Below are positions 35,004 through 42,737 of a DNA stretch of 64,000 bases, piece after piece (the first letter of the stretch is position 1; every line of letters starts with the position of its first letter). A program made the translations under genes and the position numbers. The DNA is from SZUA-37 sp964472525 (GTDB lineage: Bacteria; Pseudomonadota; Gammaproteobacteria; UBA6429; Thiohalophilaceae), in the NCBI GenBank assembly GCA_964472525.1, contig CAYYLL010000003.1:1-64000 (forward strand), written 5' to 3'. The notes beneath the pieces were generated by a model. It was not told where the DNA came from, ran no database searches, and was given only the letters and a program-made list of their open reading frames with translations.

Positions 35004-37457
35004 ATGAAAGAAAAACTGGTAGTAATCGGTAATGGTATGGCGGGCATGCGTACCGTTGAGGAGCTGCTTAAAATTGCGCCCGATACTTACGATATCTCCG
35101 TTTTTGGCGAAGAACCTTACGGCAACTATAACCGTATTATGCTTTCACCCGTACTTGCAGGTGAAAAAACCATTGACGAAATTATGCTCAATGATTTGCA
35201 GTGGTACGTCGACAATAACATCACCCTATATAAAGGTGTAAAAGCAACGGAAATTGATCGTATAAAACGAACTGTAACCGGTGATGACGGCAAAAGTGTT
35301 AGCTATGACCGTTTATTGATTGCAACCGGTTCAACCGCGTTTATTATTCCTCTGCCCGGGCATGATTTACCCGGCGTGGTTGCTTTCCGTGATATTGCTG
35401 ATGTCGATACCATGCTGGATGCAGCTCGGTCTGGTACAGACAAAAGCGGAAAAAATGCCATTGTGATTGGTGGTGGTTTGCTTGGTCTTGAAGCGGCTAA
35501 CGGTTTAATGGAACAAGGTATGAATGTGAAAGTGGTTCACATTATGGATACCTTAATGGAACGCCAACTGGATGAACCGGCTGCAAAAATGTTGCAGGCA
35601 AATTTAGAAGAACGTGGTCTGGAATTTTTAATGGGTGCACAAACGGAATCTATTCAGGGTAACGGCAAAGTAGAAAAAGTTTGTTTTAAAGACGGCACCG
35701 AAGTGGATGCCGATATTGTTGTGATGGCCGTGGGTATTCGTCCTAACTTTGAACTTGCGAAGCAGGTCGGTATTCATTGTGAACGCGGTATTGTGGTAAA
35801 CGATACCATGCAAACGTTTGACCCGGTTGTTTATTCGGTGGGTGAATGTGTACAACATCGTGGACAGACCTATGGTTTAGTTGCACCGTTATTTGAAATG
35901 GCAAAAGTATGTGCCAACCATTTAGCGAAACATGGCATCGGCTTATACGAAGGAACCATGACATCCACAAAACTAAAAGTAACCGGGATTGATTTATTCT
36001 CGGCCGGTGACTTTACTGGTGACGACACAACCGAGGATTTAGTCTTTAAAGATGAGTCTCGCGGTGTATACAGAAAAATTGTTGTCAAAGATAACATTGT
36101 GCAAGGTGCTGTTATGTACGGCGATACCATCGACGGTACTTGGTATTTTGACTTAATGCGTGATGAAACCGATATCAGTGATTTTCGTGCAACCATTTTA
36201 TTTGGTCAGGCGCACTTAGGTGATTCTGGTCATGGTGATGACAACCGTGTTGCAGCTATGGCAGACTCGGCCGAAATTTGTGGTTGTAACGGTGTTTGCA
36301 AAGGCGACATTGTGACAGCCATTGTCGATAAAAAATTATTTACCCTCGATGAAGTACGCGCCCATACTAAAGCATCCAGTTCATGTGGTTCATGTACCGG
36401 TTTAGTGGAAGCACTGATTGCACATACCGTTGGTGGTGACTATTCGGTTGCGCCACATTTAAAACCAATATGTGGCTGTACTGAACAAACCCATGACGGT
36501 GTGCGTGAGCAAATTCGTAAACAGGAATTAAAAACAATGCCTGCGGTACGTGAAGCATTGGGTTGGGATACACCGGATGGTTGTCCTAAATGCCGTATGG
36601 CATTGAACTATTACTTACTCTGCCAATGGCCAACCGAATATAAAGATGACAGCCAGTCGCGTTTTATTAACGAACGCGCACATGGCAATATTCAACACGA
36701 TGGTACTTACTCTGTTATTCCACGTATGTGGGGTGGCATGACTACGCCACAGGAATTGCGTGCAGTTGCCGATGTTGCTGAGAAATTTGATGTTAAAACA
36801 GTGCATGTTACTGGTGGTCAACGTATTGGTTTATACGGCCTTAAAAAAGAACAGCTTCCTGAAGTATGGAAAGAATTTACCGATGCAGGCATGGTATCAG
36901 GTCATGCGTATGGCAAAGCATTGCGAACCGTTAAAACCTGCGTAGGTAAAGAGTGGTGTCGTTTTGGAACACAAGATTCCACTGGCTTAGGGATTAAACT
37001 TGAAGAGTTAAGCTGGGGTTCTTGGACGCCGCATAAATTCAAAATGGCGGCATCGGGTTGTCCGCGTAACTGTGCCGAAGCTACGATTAAAGATCTTGGT
37101 GTGGTGTGCGTGGATTCCGGTTATGAAATTCATGTGGGTGGTAATGGTGGCATTAAAGTACGTGCAACCGATTTCTTGTGTGCAGTTAAAACCGAAGAAG
37201 AAGTTTTAGAGTACGCAGCGGCTTATATGCAGTTCTATCGTGAAGATGCACATTATCTGGAACGTACTGCACCGTGGATTGAACGGGTTGGCCTGCATAG
37301 AGTGAAAGAAGAAATTGTTGATGATGCAGCAAAACGTAAAGTGTATGCCGAGCGTTTTTATGTTGCGCAATCCGTGGCACAGGATGATCCGTGGAAAGAA
37401 CGTGTTGATGGTGGTGAAAAACATGAATTCACACTATTAAAAGAAATCAGAGGGTAA
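35004..37457 (+). CDS. nirB: Assimilatory nitrite reductase (NADH), large subunit
   Basis: This 817-residue NirB reduces nitrite to ammonium in the cytoplasm. The N-terminal half is a FAD/NADH oxidoreductase (GNGMAGMRTVEELL, ATGSTAFIIPLPG, IGGGLLGLEAANGL). Next come a BFD-type [2Fe-2S] segment (ICGCNGVCKGD with CGSCTGLVEA) and a second cysteine pair (ICGCTEQ, CPKCRMAL). The C-terminal sulfite/nitrite reductase module holds the [4Fe-4S]-siroheme cysteines in CVGKEWCRFG and SGCPRNCAEA. ATG 35004 follows a GGAG ribosome binding site by 8 nt. It is the first gene of a sigma-54-driven operon, 4 nt before nirD. Confidence 0.97.
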   Translation: MKEKLVVIGNGMAGMRTVEELLKIAPDTYDISVFGEEPYGNYNRIMLSPVLAGEKTIDEIMLNDLQWYVDNNITLYKGVKATEIDRIKRTVTGDDGKSVSYDRLLIATGSTAFIIPLPGHDLPGVVAFRDIADVDTMLDAARSGTDKSGKNAIVIGGGLLGLEAANGLMEQGMNVKVVHIMDTLMERQLDEPAAKMLQANLEERGLEFLMGAQTESIQGNGKVEKVCFKDGTEVDADIVVMAVGIRPNFELAKQVGIHCERGIVVNDTMQTFDPVVYSVGECVQHRGQTYGLVAPLFEMAKVCANHLAKHGIGLYEGTMTSTKLKVTGIDLFSAGDFTGDDTTEDLVFKDESRGVYRKIVVKDNIVQGAVMYGDTIDGTWYFDLMRDETDISDFRATILFGQAHLGDSGHGDDNRVAAMADSAEICGCNGVCKGDIVTAIVDKKLFTLDEVRAHTKASSSCGSCTGLVEALIAHTVGGDYSVAPHLKPICGCTEQTHDGVREQIRKQELKTMPAVREALGWDTPDGCPKCRMALNYYLLCQWPTEYKDDSQSRFINERAHGNIQHDGTYSVIPRMWGGMTTPQELRAVADVAEKFDVKTVHVTGGQRIGLYGLKKEQLPEVWKEFTDAGMVSGHAYGKALRTVKTCVGKEWCRFGTQDSTGLGIKLEELSWGSWTPHKFKMAASGCPRNCAEATIKDLGVVCVDSGYEIHVGGNGGIKVRATDFLCAVKTEEEVLEYAAAYMQFYREDAHYLERTAPWIERVGLHRVKEEIVDDAAKRKVYAERFYVAQSVAQDDPWKERVDGGEKHEFTLLKEIRG

Positions 37458-37461
37458 TAAA

Positions 37462-37800
37462 ATGAGTGACTGGATTGAAGTAGGTAGTTTAAACGATATA
37501 CCTAAACAAGGTGCGCGTGTCGTGCGAACAGATAAGGGTGATATCGCGGTATTTCGTACAGACAGCGATGAGATTTTTGCGGTAAAAGATGAATGTCCTC
37601 ACAAGAAGGGACAGTTATCGCAAGGGATTGTTTATGGCACCAAGGTTGCCTGCCCGTTACACAACTGGATGATTAATCTGGATTCCGGTACAGCTGTTGC
37701 TCCGGATGAAGGTTGTGCAGCAACTTACCCGATAAAGATGGATGGAGACAAAATTATGTTATCGCTTACGCCTAAAGAGAGTTTTCCTAATAGTGAGTAA
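37462..37800 (+). CDS. nirD: Nitrite reductase small subunit (Rieske-type)
   Basis: This 112-residue Rieske-fold partner of NirB has DECPHKKGQLSQG and CPLHNWMINL. The complete Rieske ligand pattern CxH...CxxH is present, so this NirD can carry a [2Fe-2S] cluster, unlike E. coli NirD, which lacks the ligands. It follows nirB by 4 nt. The 142-bp gap after it holds an inverted repeat of a dispersed-repeat type. Confidence 0.95.
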   Translation: MSDWIEVGSLNDIPKQGARVVRTDKGDIAVFRTDSDEIFAVKDECPHKKGQLSQGIVYGTKVACPLHNWMINLDSGTAVAPDEGCAATYPIKMDGDKIMLSLTPKESFPNSE

Positions 37801-37802
37801 GT

Positions 37803-37889
37803 CGTCATTTCCGCGAAGGCGGGGATCCAGACAGCATTAAACAAGGCTATTTACATATGGCATAGATTCCCGTCTTCGCGGGAATGACG
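37803..37889. repeat. REP-like inverted repeat, copy 1
   Basis: CGTCATTTCCGCGAAGGCGG (start of left arm 37803-37827) is nearly the reverse complement of the right arm 37865-37889 (ending CGCGGGAATGACG). The arm sequence is the GTCATTCCCGCGAAGGCGGG type common as dispersed extragenic palindromes in proteobacteria. A related copy lies after the next gene, at 40140-40249. It may act as an mRNA stabiliser or terminator after nirD. Confidence 0.85.
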
Positions 37890-37942
37890 CAGTTGTGTTG
37901 TTTTATAAATTGAAAATTTGTGTGTCGTAGTGGAGTTAGTTA

Positions 37943-40123
37943 ATGCTATTCGGTCGTAACAAAAAAAATCCAATCAAACTTGCAGACAAGAAAGTTGTCG
38001 ACTGGAAATATACCACCTGTGGTTATTGTTCTACTGGCTGCTCAATTGAAGTGGGTTTGGATAAAGAAGGGGCAGCGGTTGCAACCCGTGGCGTTGCCGG
38101 TGCGGATGTGAACCGGGGCAAACTTTGTTTAAAAGGTATTTTTGAACACGAATTGTTTAATATTCCTGGTCGTGGTGATAAGCCTTTAATGCGTGACCAT
38201 TTCTACGATGCCTTTGAGCAAACTAACTGGGATACCGCGCTTGATAAAGTGGCCGATGAAATAAAACGTATCCAGTCCACTTACGGTCGGGATGCCTTTG
38301 CCATTGTTTCTACCGGCCAGATCATGACCGAAGAATTTTATACATTGGGCAAACTTGCCCGAGGTGTAATCGGTACTAATAATTACGATGGCAATACAAC
38401 ACTTTGCATGTCCTCGGCTGTATCGGGTTATAAACGCTCTTTTGGTTCTGATGGCCCGCCGGGCTGCTATGACGACTTTGAACATACCGATTGTTTAATG
38501 GCATTTGGTTCGAACCTTCCCGAACAGCACCCGATTATTTACTGGCGATTAAAACAGGCCTTAGAAAAACGAAAGTTTCCTGTGATAGTTGTGGATCCTC
38601 GTGTAACGATGTTTGCACAAATGGCCGATATTCATTTGCCGGTTACACCGGGCACCGACTTAGCCTTATTAAATTCACTCGCACACGTTATTTTAGATGA
38701 GGGGTTAGAAGATCGCTCATATATTGATTCGAACACAACGGGCTATGATGAGTTTATTAAAACAGTCGAACATTACGATCCGGTCAGTGCCTCAAAAATA
38801 TGCGGTATTGATGAGGACACCATTCGTAACGTTGCGCGTACCTATGCTAATGCCGGTGCGGCCATGTCTATTTGGACGATGGGAATTAATCAAAGTACGC
38901 ACGGTTCCGATGGTGTGTGTGGTATCAATAATTTAAATTTGGTGACGGGTAATATTGGCAAACCCGGTAGCACCAGTTTATCCATTACTGGGCAGTGCAA
39001 TGCCATGGGGACGCGTGAATGGTCTGGCTGTTCCGGTTTGCCCGGTTACCGTGCTTTAGAAAAAGAACAAGATAGGGAAGACATCGCAAAATTCTGGGGA
39101 ATTGATTCTGAATTTTTTCCGAAGAAGCGTGGATTGTTTCAGACAGATATTTTCCCCGCAATAGAAACAGGCCAGATAAAAGGTATGTGGTTGATCGCAA
39201 CCAATCCAATGACGTCGATGACCAATACTGCACGTATCCGAAAAATTTTAGAGAAGCTCGATTTTCTGGTCGTACAAGATGCCTATCAGGATTGCGAATC
39301 TAACCAATATGCCAATGTTTATTTTCCTGCGGGTGTGTGGGCAGAAAAAGAAGGTTGCTTTACCAATACCGAACGACGAGTGAATTTAATTCGTAATGTG
39401 ATTAAACCGCATGGAGAATCCAAACCGGACTTATGGATTTTTAACCAAATGGCGAAGCGTTTCGATCAAGGTAAAAAAATAAAATTTCCTGAAACAGCCG
39501 AAGGTGTATTTGATGAATTGCGCCAGTTATCAAAAGGCCGAATGTTAGATTATTCAGGTATGAGTTATGAAAAACTCGAAACGCAAAAAGGTTTGCAGTG
39601 GCCTTGTACCGAGGGAGATGAAACTGGCAGTGCGCGGCTGTACACCGATGGTAAATTCCAGTATCCCGATGGCAAGGCAAAATTACTTGCCTTACCGTTT
39701 ATTGATAATAACGAAGTACCGGACGATGAATATCCGTTCTGGATGAACAGTGGGCGGGTGGTTGAACATTTTCATACCCGTACCCGTACCGGCAAAGTTG
39801 GTAACATTAATAAATTTAGCCCGACCCCGTATATGGAAATGAACCCAGACTCGGCAAAAGAATTAGGTATTCAACACGGTGGTTATGCGCGCTTAACCTC
39901 GCGCCGTGGTGATGGTGTGGTGATGGTGCAATGCACCCAACGCGTACCACCGAACATGGTTTTTATTCCATTCCATTTTCATGAATGTGCCAATCGTTTA
40001 ACGCTAGGTTTACTGGATCCACATTCAAGACAACCGGCCTTTAAACAGTGTGCAGTTAAAATAGAAGCGGTAGTCGATCAACAGGCGGCCGCTGTAAGGA
40101 ATAAAGAAGCGCGAGCTTTTTAG
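37943..40123 (+). CDS. NasA-like molybdopterin oxidoreductase (short form, no BFD domain)
   Basis: This 726-residue catalytic subunit of the DMSO reductase superfamily carries an N-terminal [4Fe-4S] site (C26, C29, C33, C62) and bis-MGD domains. The likely Mo ligand is C155 in NTTLCMSSAVSGYKRSFGSD, close to the NasA/NarB pattern, which suggests nitrate as substrate. It lacks the C-terminal BFD [2Fe-2S] domain of the full NasA encoded at 42738. There is no Tat signal (it starts MLFGRNKKNPIKLADKK), so it is cytoplasmic. The next gene encodes a DmsB-DmsC fusion that could link it to the quinone pool. Nitrate reductase is my best call; another oxyanion cannot be excluded. Confidence 0.85.
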   Translation: MLFGRNKKNPIKLADKKVVDWKYTTCGYCSTGCSIEVGLDKEGAAVATRGVAGADVNRGKLCLKGIFEHELFNIPGRGDKPLMRDHFYDAFEQTNWDTALDKVADEIKRIQSTYGRDAFAIVSTGQIMTEEFYTLGKLARGVIGTNNYDGNTTLCMSSAVSGYKRSFGSDGPPGCYDDFEHTDCLMAFGSNLPEQHPIIYWRLKQALEKRKFPVIVVDPRVTMFAQMADIHLPVTPGTDLALLNSLAHVILDEGLEDRSYIDSNTTGYDEFIKTVEHYDPVSASKICGIDEDTIRNVARTYANAGAAMSIWTMGINQSTHGSDGVCGINNLNLVTGNIGKPGSTSLSITGQCNAMGTREWSGCSGLPGYRALEKEQDREDIAKFWGIDSEFFPKKRGLFQTDIFPAIETGQIKGMWLIATNPMTSMTNTARIRKILEKLDFLVVQDAYQDCESNQYANVYFPAGVWAEKEGCFTNTERRVNLIRNVIKPHGESKPDLWIFNQMAKRFDQGKKIKFPETAEGVFDELRQLSKGRMLDYSGMSYEKLETQKGLQWPCTEGDETGSARLYTDGKFQYPDGKAKLLALPFIDNNEVPDDEYPFWMNSGRVVEHFHTRTRTGKVGNINKFSPTPYMEMNPDSAKELGIQHGGYARLTSRRGDGVVMVQCTQRVPPNMVFIPFHFHECANRLTLGLLDPHSRQPAFKQCAVKIEAVVDQQAAAVRNKEARAF

Positions 40124-40139
40124 TAAGAAATAAATTGCT

Positions 40140-40249
40140 CGTCATACCCGCGGAGGCGGGTATCCAGACATTAAAAGAGGCTGTTTATATTTTTGTTCTG
40201 GATTACCATCCCCGCCTTCGCTCGGGACAGGCTCTACGCGGGAATGACG
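40140..40249. repeat. REP-like inverted repeat, copy 2
   Basis: The left arm CGTCATACCCGCGGAGGCGG continues to about 40168 with GGTATCCAGA. The right side (40197-40249) contains TCTGGAT, then CCCCGCCTTCGCTCGGGAC, and ends GCGGGAATGACG. It is the same element type as copy 1 with an internal insertion of about 16 bases in the right arm. The pair brackets the short NasA-like gene. Confidence 0.85.
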
Positions 40250-40298
40250 AATAGAGTTAAGTCTATTAATCATAGTTTTTATTTAGGTTTTTTATAAT

Positions 40299-42125
40299 AT
40301 GTTTAAAGTAAGAAAAGACGAACCAGATTACGCTTACCTACCAGATGCGAAAGCACCGCGTGTTAACCATTATGGTAAAAATATTGATTTATCGGCAGAA
40401 CATAACGAATTAATCGGTAAAAGTTTAAATATTAATGGTGACAGTGGTATTAGTGATAATCCTGATCGCTACAAGCAACACGGTTTTTATTTTAATGCAG
40501 ATAACTGTATTTCTTGCCATGCTTGCGAGTCGGCTTGCAGTGAAAAAAATGATCTACCTCCTTACCTTGCCTATCGCGCAGTGGGTTATGTCGAAGGTGG
40601 TACTTACCCGAGCTATACTCGTTTAAATATTTCGATGGCGTGTAACCATTGTGACAACCCAGTATGTTTAAAAGGTTGTCCGACGCGTGCTTATACAAAA
40701 TATGCTGAGTACGGTGCGGTGCTACAGGATCCGGATATTTGTTTTGGTTGTGGTTATTGTACTTGGGTATGCCCTTATAATGCGCCGCAACTCGATATGA
40801 AAAAGGGCCATGTGCATAAATGTAATATGTGTGTGGACAGACTCGAAGCTGGACTGAAACCAGCTTGTGCTTCTGCTTGTTTAGCGGGTGCTTTAGATTT
40901 TGGTGTTATCGAAACCACACCAGAAAATCGTGACCAGTTAAAAATATCCATTCCGGGTTTCCCAACGGCGGATATTACCCATCCGAATATTCGTTTTCAG
41001 CAAACCAAAACTCTACCACAGGATATGTCTCGCACCGATGCAACCGCATTAAAGTATCACCGTAATGATGAAACTGGTGAATACGAGCCAATGGTGGACG
41101 AGCAACGCAAGTCGAATAAAAAATTCTGGAATCTGAAAAAATTACTTACCTCGCATGAAAATGCCCATATTGCATTCACATTAAGCGCGCAAACGGTGAT
41201 TGGTGCTTTCTTTATGGTTTTATTCGCACAGTATTTTGGCAATGATGCAGGCTTTGCGAACTTGTCGGCCAATATATCCAATACTTATATTCCGCTGATG
41301 GCAACGTTATTAGTGTTATTAAGTTTTGGTATGGCGAAATTAAATTTACACCTTGGGCGACCGCATCGTTTTTATCGTGGCTTTTATAATTGGCGTATGT
41401 CACCAGTGAGTCGTGAAATTGCTGGGGTGTCTTTATTCTTTGCCGGTATCGCTGGTTATGCTTTATTCGCCTACTTTAATTATGAAGCAACTCAATTTTT
41501 TGCAGCCTTGTCAGCGATTGTCGCCGTTGTGGGCGGTGTGGGTGGGTTTTATTATATGTATAAGTTGTATCGGATCCCCGCGCGGCCTTATTGGAACCAC
41601 TGGCAAACAGGCAGCAGTTTTATTGGTAGTGCATTAGCGTTGGGTGGTTTGTTGGTTGTTGTCGTTATCAGCATTACGCACGGCTTAACATTAACATCAG
41701 CGACGCTTGAATTTACTACGACATTTATTTTAAGTGGATTAATAATTGAAGTAATCGGTTTATTATTTCATGCGCGTGATATGAAGCGTAGCCACAGTGA
41801 GGGAGCGGTTTCTCATTACGAGCAAACAACAACCTATGGCAAGTCCTATATTTTCCGTAATATTTTACTGGTGACAAATATTATTGCAGTTGCGTTAGTT
41901 AATATTTATGGCTTATCAGGTTTATTCGGTGCGGTATTGGGTATGGCGTTAAGCTTATCCATTTTAACCAGTGCTATTTTTGGTCGTGCCTTGTTTTATG
42001 TATTGGTAATTCCAACCACCATGCCCGGTGCTTTCTTCTGGCGCAACAAGGGGTTTGAAGAACATGCACGTGAAACAGGTTTAGCTGATATGCCACAAAC
42101 CGGTGTTCTGGCTGATAGTCATTAA
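40299..42125 (+). CDS. Fused DmsB-type [4Fe-4S] protein and DmsC-type membrane anchor
   Basis: This is a 608-residue fusion. Residues about 60-250 are a DmsB-like electron-transfer domain with four [4Fe-4S] cysteine sets: CISCHACESACSEKND, CNHCDNPVCLKGCP, CFGCGYCTWVCP, and CNMCVDRLEAG with CASACL. Residues about 285-590 are a DmsC-type quinol-oxidising anchor with about eight transmembrane segments and the family motif HLGRPHRFYRGFYNWRMSPV followed by SREIAG. There is no Tat signal, so the FeS part should face the cytoplasm. It most likely passes electrons between the quinone pool and the upstream molybdoenzyme. DmsB and DmsC are normally separate proteins. Gene order and the REP-like element before it are compatible with one operon. 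Confidence 0.85.
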   Translation: MFKVRKDEPDYAYLPDAKAPRVNHYGKNIDLSAEHNELIGKSLNINGDSGISDNPDRYKQHGFYFNADNCISCHACESACSEKNDLPPYLAYRAVGYVEGGTYPSYTRLNISMACNHCDNPVCLKGCPTRAYTKYAEYGAVLQDPDICFGCGYCTWVCPYNAPQLDMKKGHVHKCNMCVDRLEAGLKPACASACLAGALDFGVIETTPENRDQLKISIPGFPTADITHPNIRFQQTKTLPQDMSRTDATALKYHRNDETGEYEPMVDEQRKSNKKFWNLKKLLTSHENAHIAFTLSAQTVIGAFFMVLFAQYFGNDAGFANLSANISNTYIPLMATLLVLLSFGMAKLNLHLGRPHRFYRGFYNWRMSPVSREIAGVSLFFAGIAGYALFAYFNYEATQFFAALSAIVAVVGGVGGFYYMYKLYRIPARPYWNHWQTGSSFIGSALALGGLLVVVVISITHGLTLTSATLEFTTTFILSGLIIEVIGLLFHARDMKRSHSEGAVSHYEQTTTYGKSYIFRNILLVTNIIAVALVNIYGLSGLFGAVLGMALSLSILTSAIFGRALFYVLVIPTTMPGAFFWRNKGFEEHARETGLADMPQTGVLADSH

Positions 42126-42172
42126 GACTATAATATTTTAAATTTGAAGTTGATTAAAGAGAGTACGATTTT

Positions 42173-42529
42173 ATGTATCCAAATATGCAAATCAGAACCG
42201 TGATGGTGGATGACAAGGAAGTGAGAACCTGTAGTGAAGGTTACATTGTCGATATGGGTGAATGGAGTGAAGGTTTTGTTCAAGCACAGTCCGCAGTTGA
42301 AGGGTTGGAATTAACTGATGAGCATTGGGAAGTGGTTGAATTTTTACGTGGTTATTACGAAGAACATCGGGTGCAGTGTGAAGTGCGTAAGATGATCAAG
42401 TATTTTAAACAGGTATGGGGTGCTGAGCGAGGCAACAGTAGTTATTTGCATAAAATATTCCCTCGTGGTGGCCCACAGAAGCAGGGTAACCGGTTGGCTG
42501 GGTTAATGCGTACCAAGGGTGAGCATTAA
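42173..42529 (+). CDS. DsrC/TusE-family protein lacking the C-terminal redox cysteines
   Basis: This 118-residue protein has the DsrC/TusE fold signature: WSEGFVQAQSAVEGLELTDE, HWEVVEFLRGYYEEH and LHKIFPRGGPQKQGNRLAGL. In DsrC two cysteines in the C-terminal arm carry sulfur, and in TusE the penultimate one does. Here the arm ends AGLMRTKGEH: the penultimate residue is E and the position eleven residues earlier is N, so both are absent. C20 and C69 are elsewhere. It cannot act as a classical sulfur carrier; a structural or regulatory role beside the molybdoenzyme is an inference. Cysteine-less DsrC relatives have been described under the name RspA. Confidence 0.85.
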   Translation: MYPNMQIRTVMVDDKEVRTCSEGYIVDMGEWSEGFVQAQSAVEGLELTDEHWEVVEFLRGYYEEHRVQCEVRKMIKYFKQVWGAERGNSSYLHKIFPRGGPQKQGNRLAGLMRTKGEH

Positions 42530-42737
42530 TCGATTATTTATTCGAAAGGTATTAACCACAATGAACGCAACGAAATCATAAAATAATACGGAAACTATAT
42601 GAATGTACAGTCTTATTCGCTGATACGGTATACAATAACAAGAGTGTCATACTATAGCTCGTAAAGAAAAATATTTTTAGTTTCTTGCTCACCTCATGTT
42701 AAACTTTTAATCATTCTTATATTAAGGTGTTGACTGA

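Noticed and set aside
37943..42125. SoeABC-type sulfite-oxidising complex as the identity of the molybdoenzyme plus DmsBC fusion
   Set aside because: The cytoplasmic location and DmsC anchor would fit, but the catalytic subunit is NasA-like around the Mo ligand and lies inside a nitrate cluster. It is kept only as an alternative.
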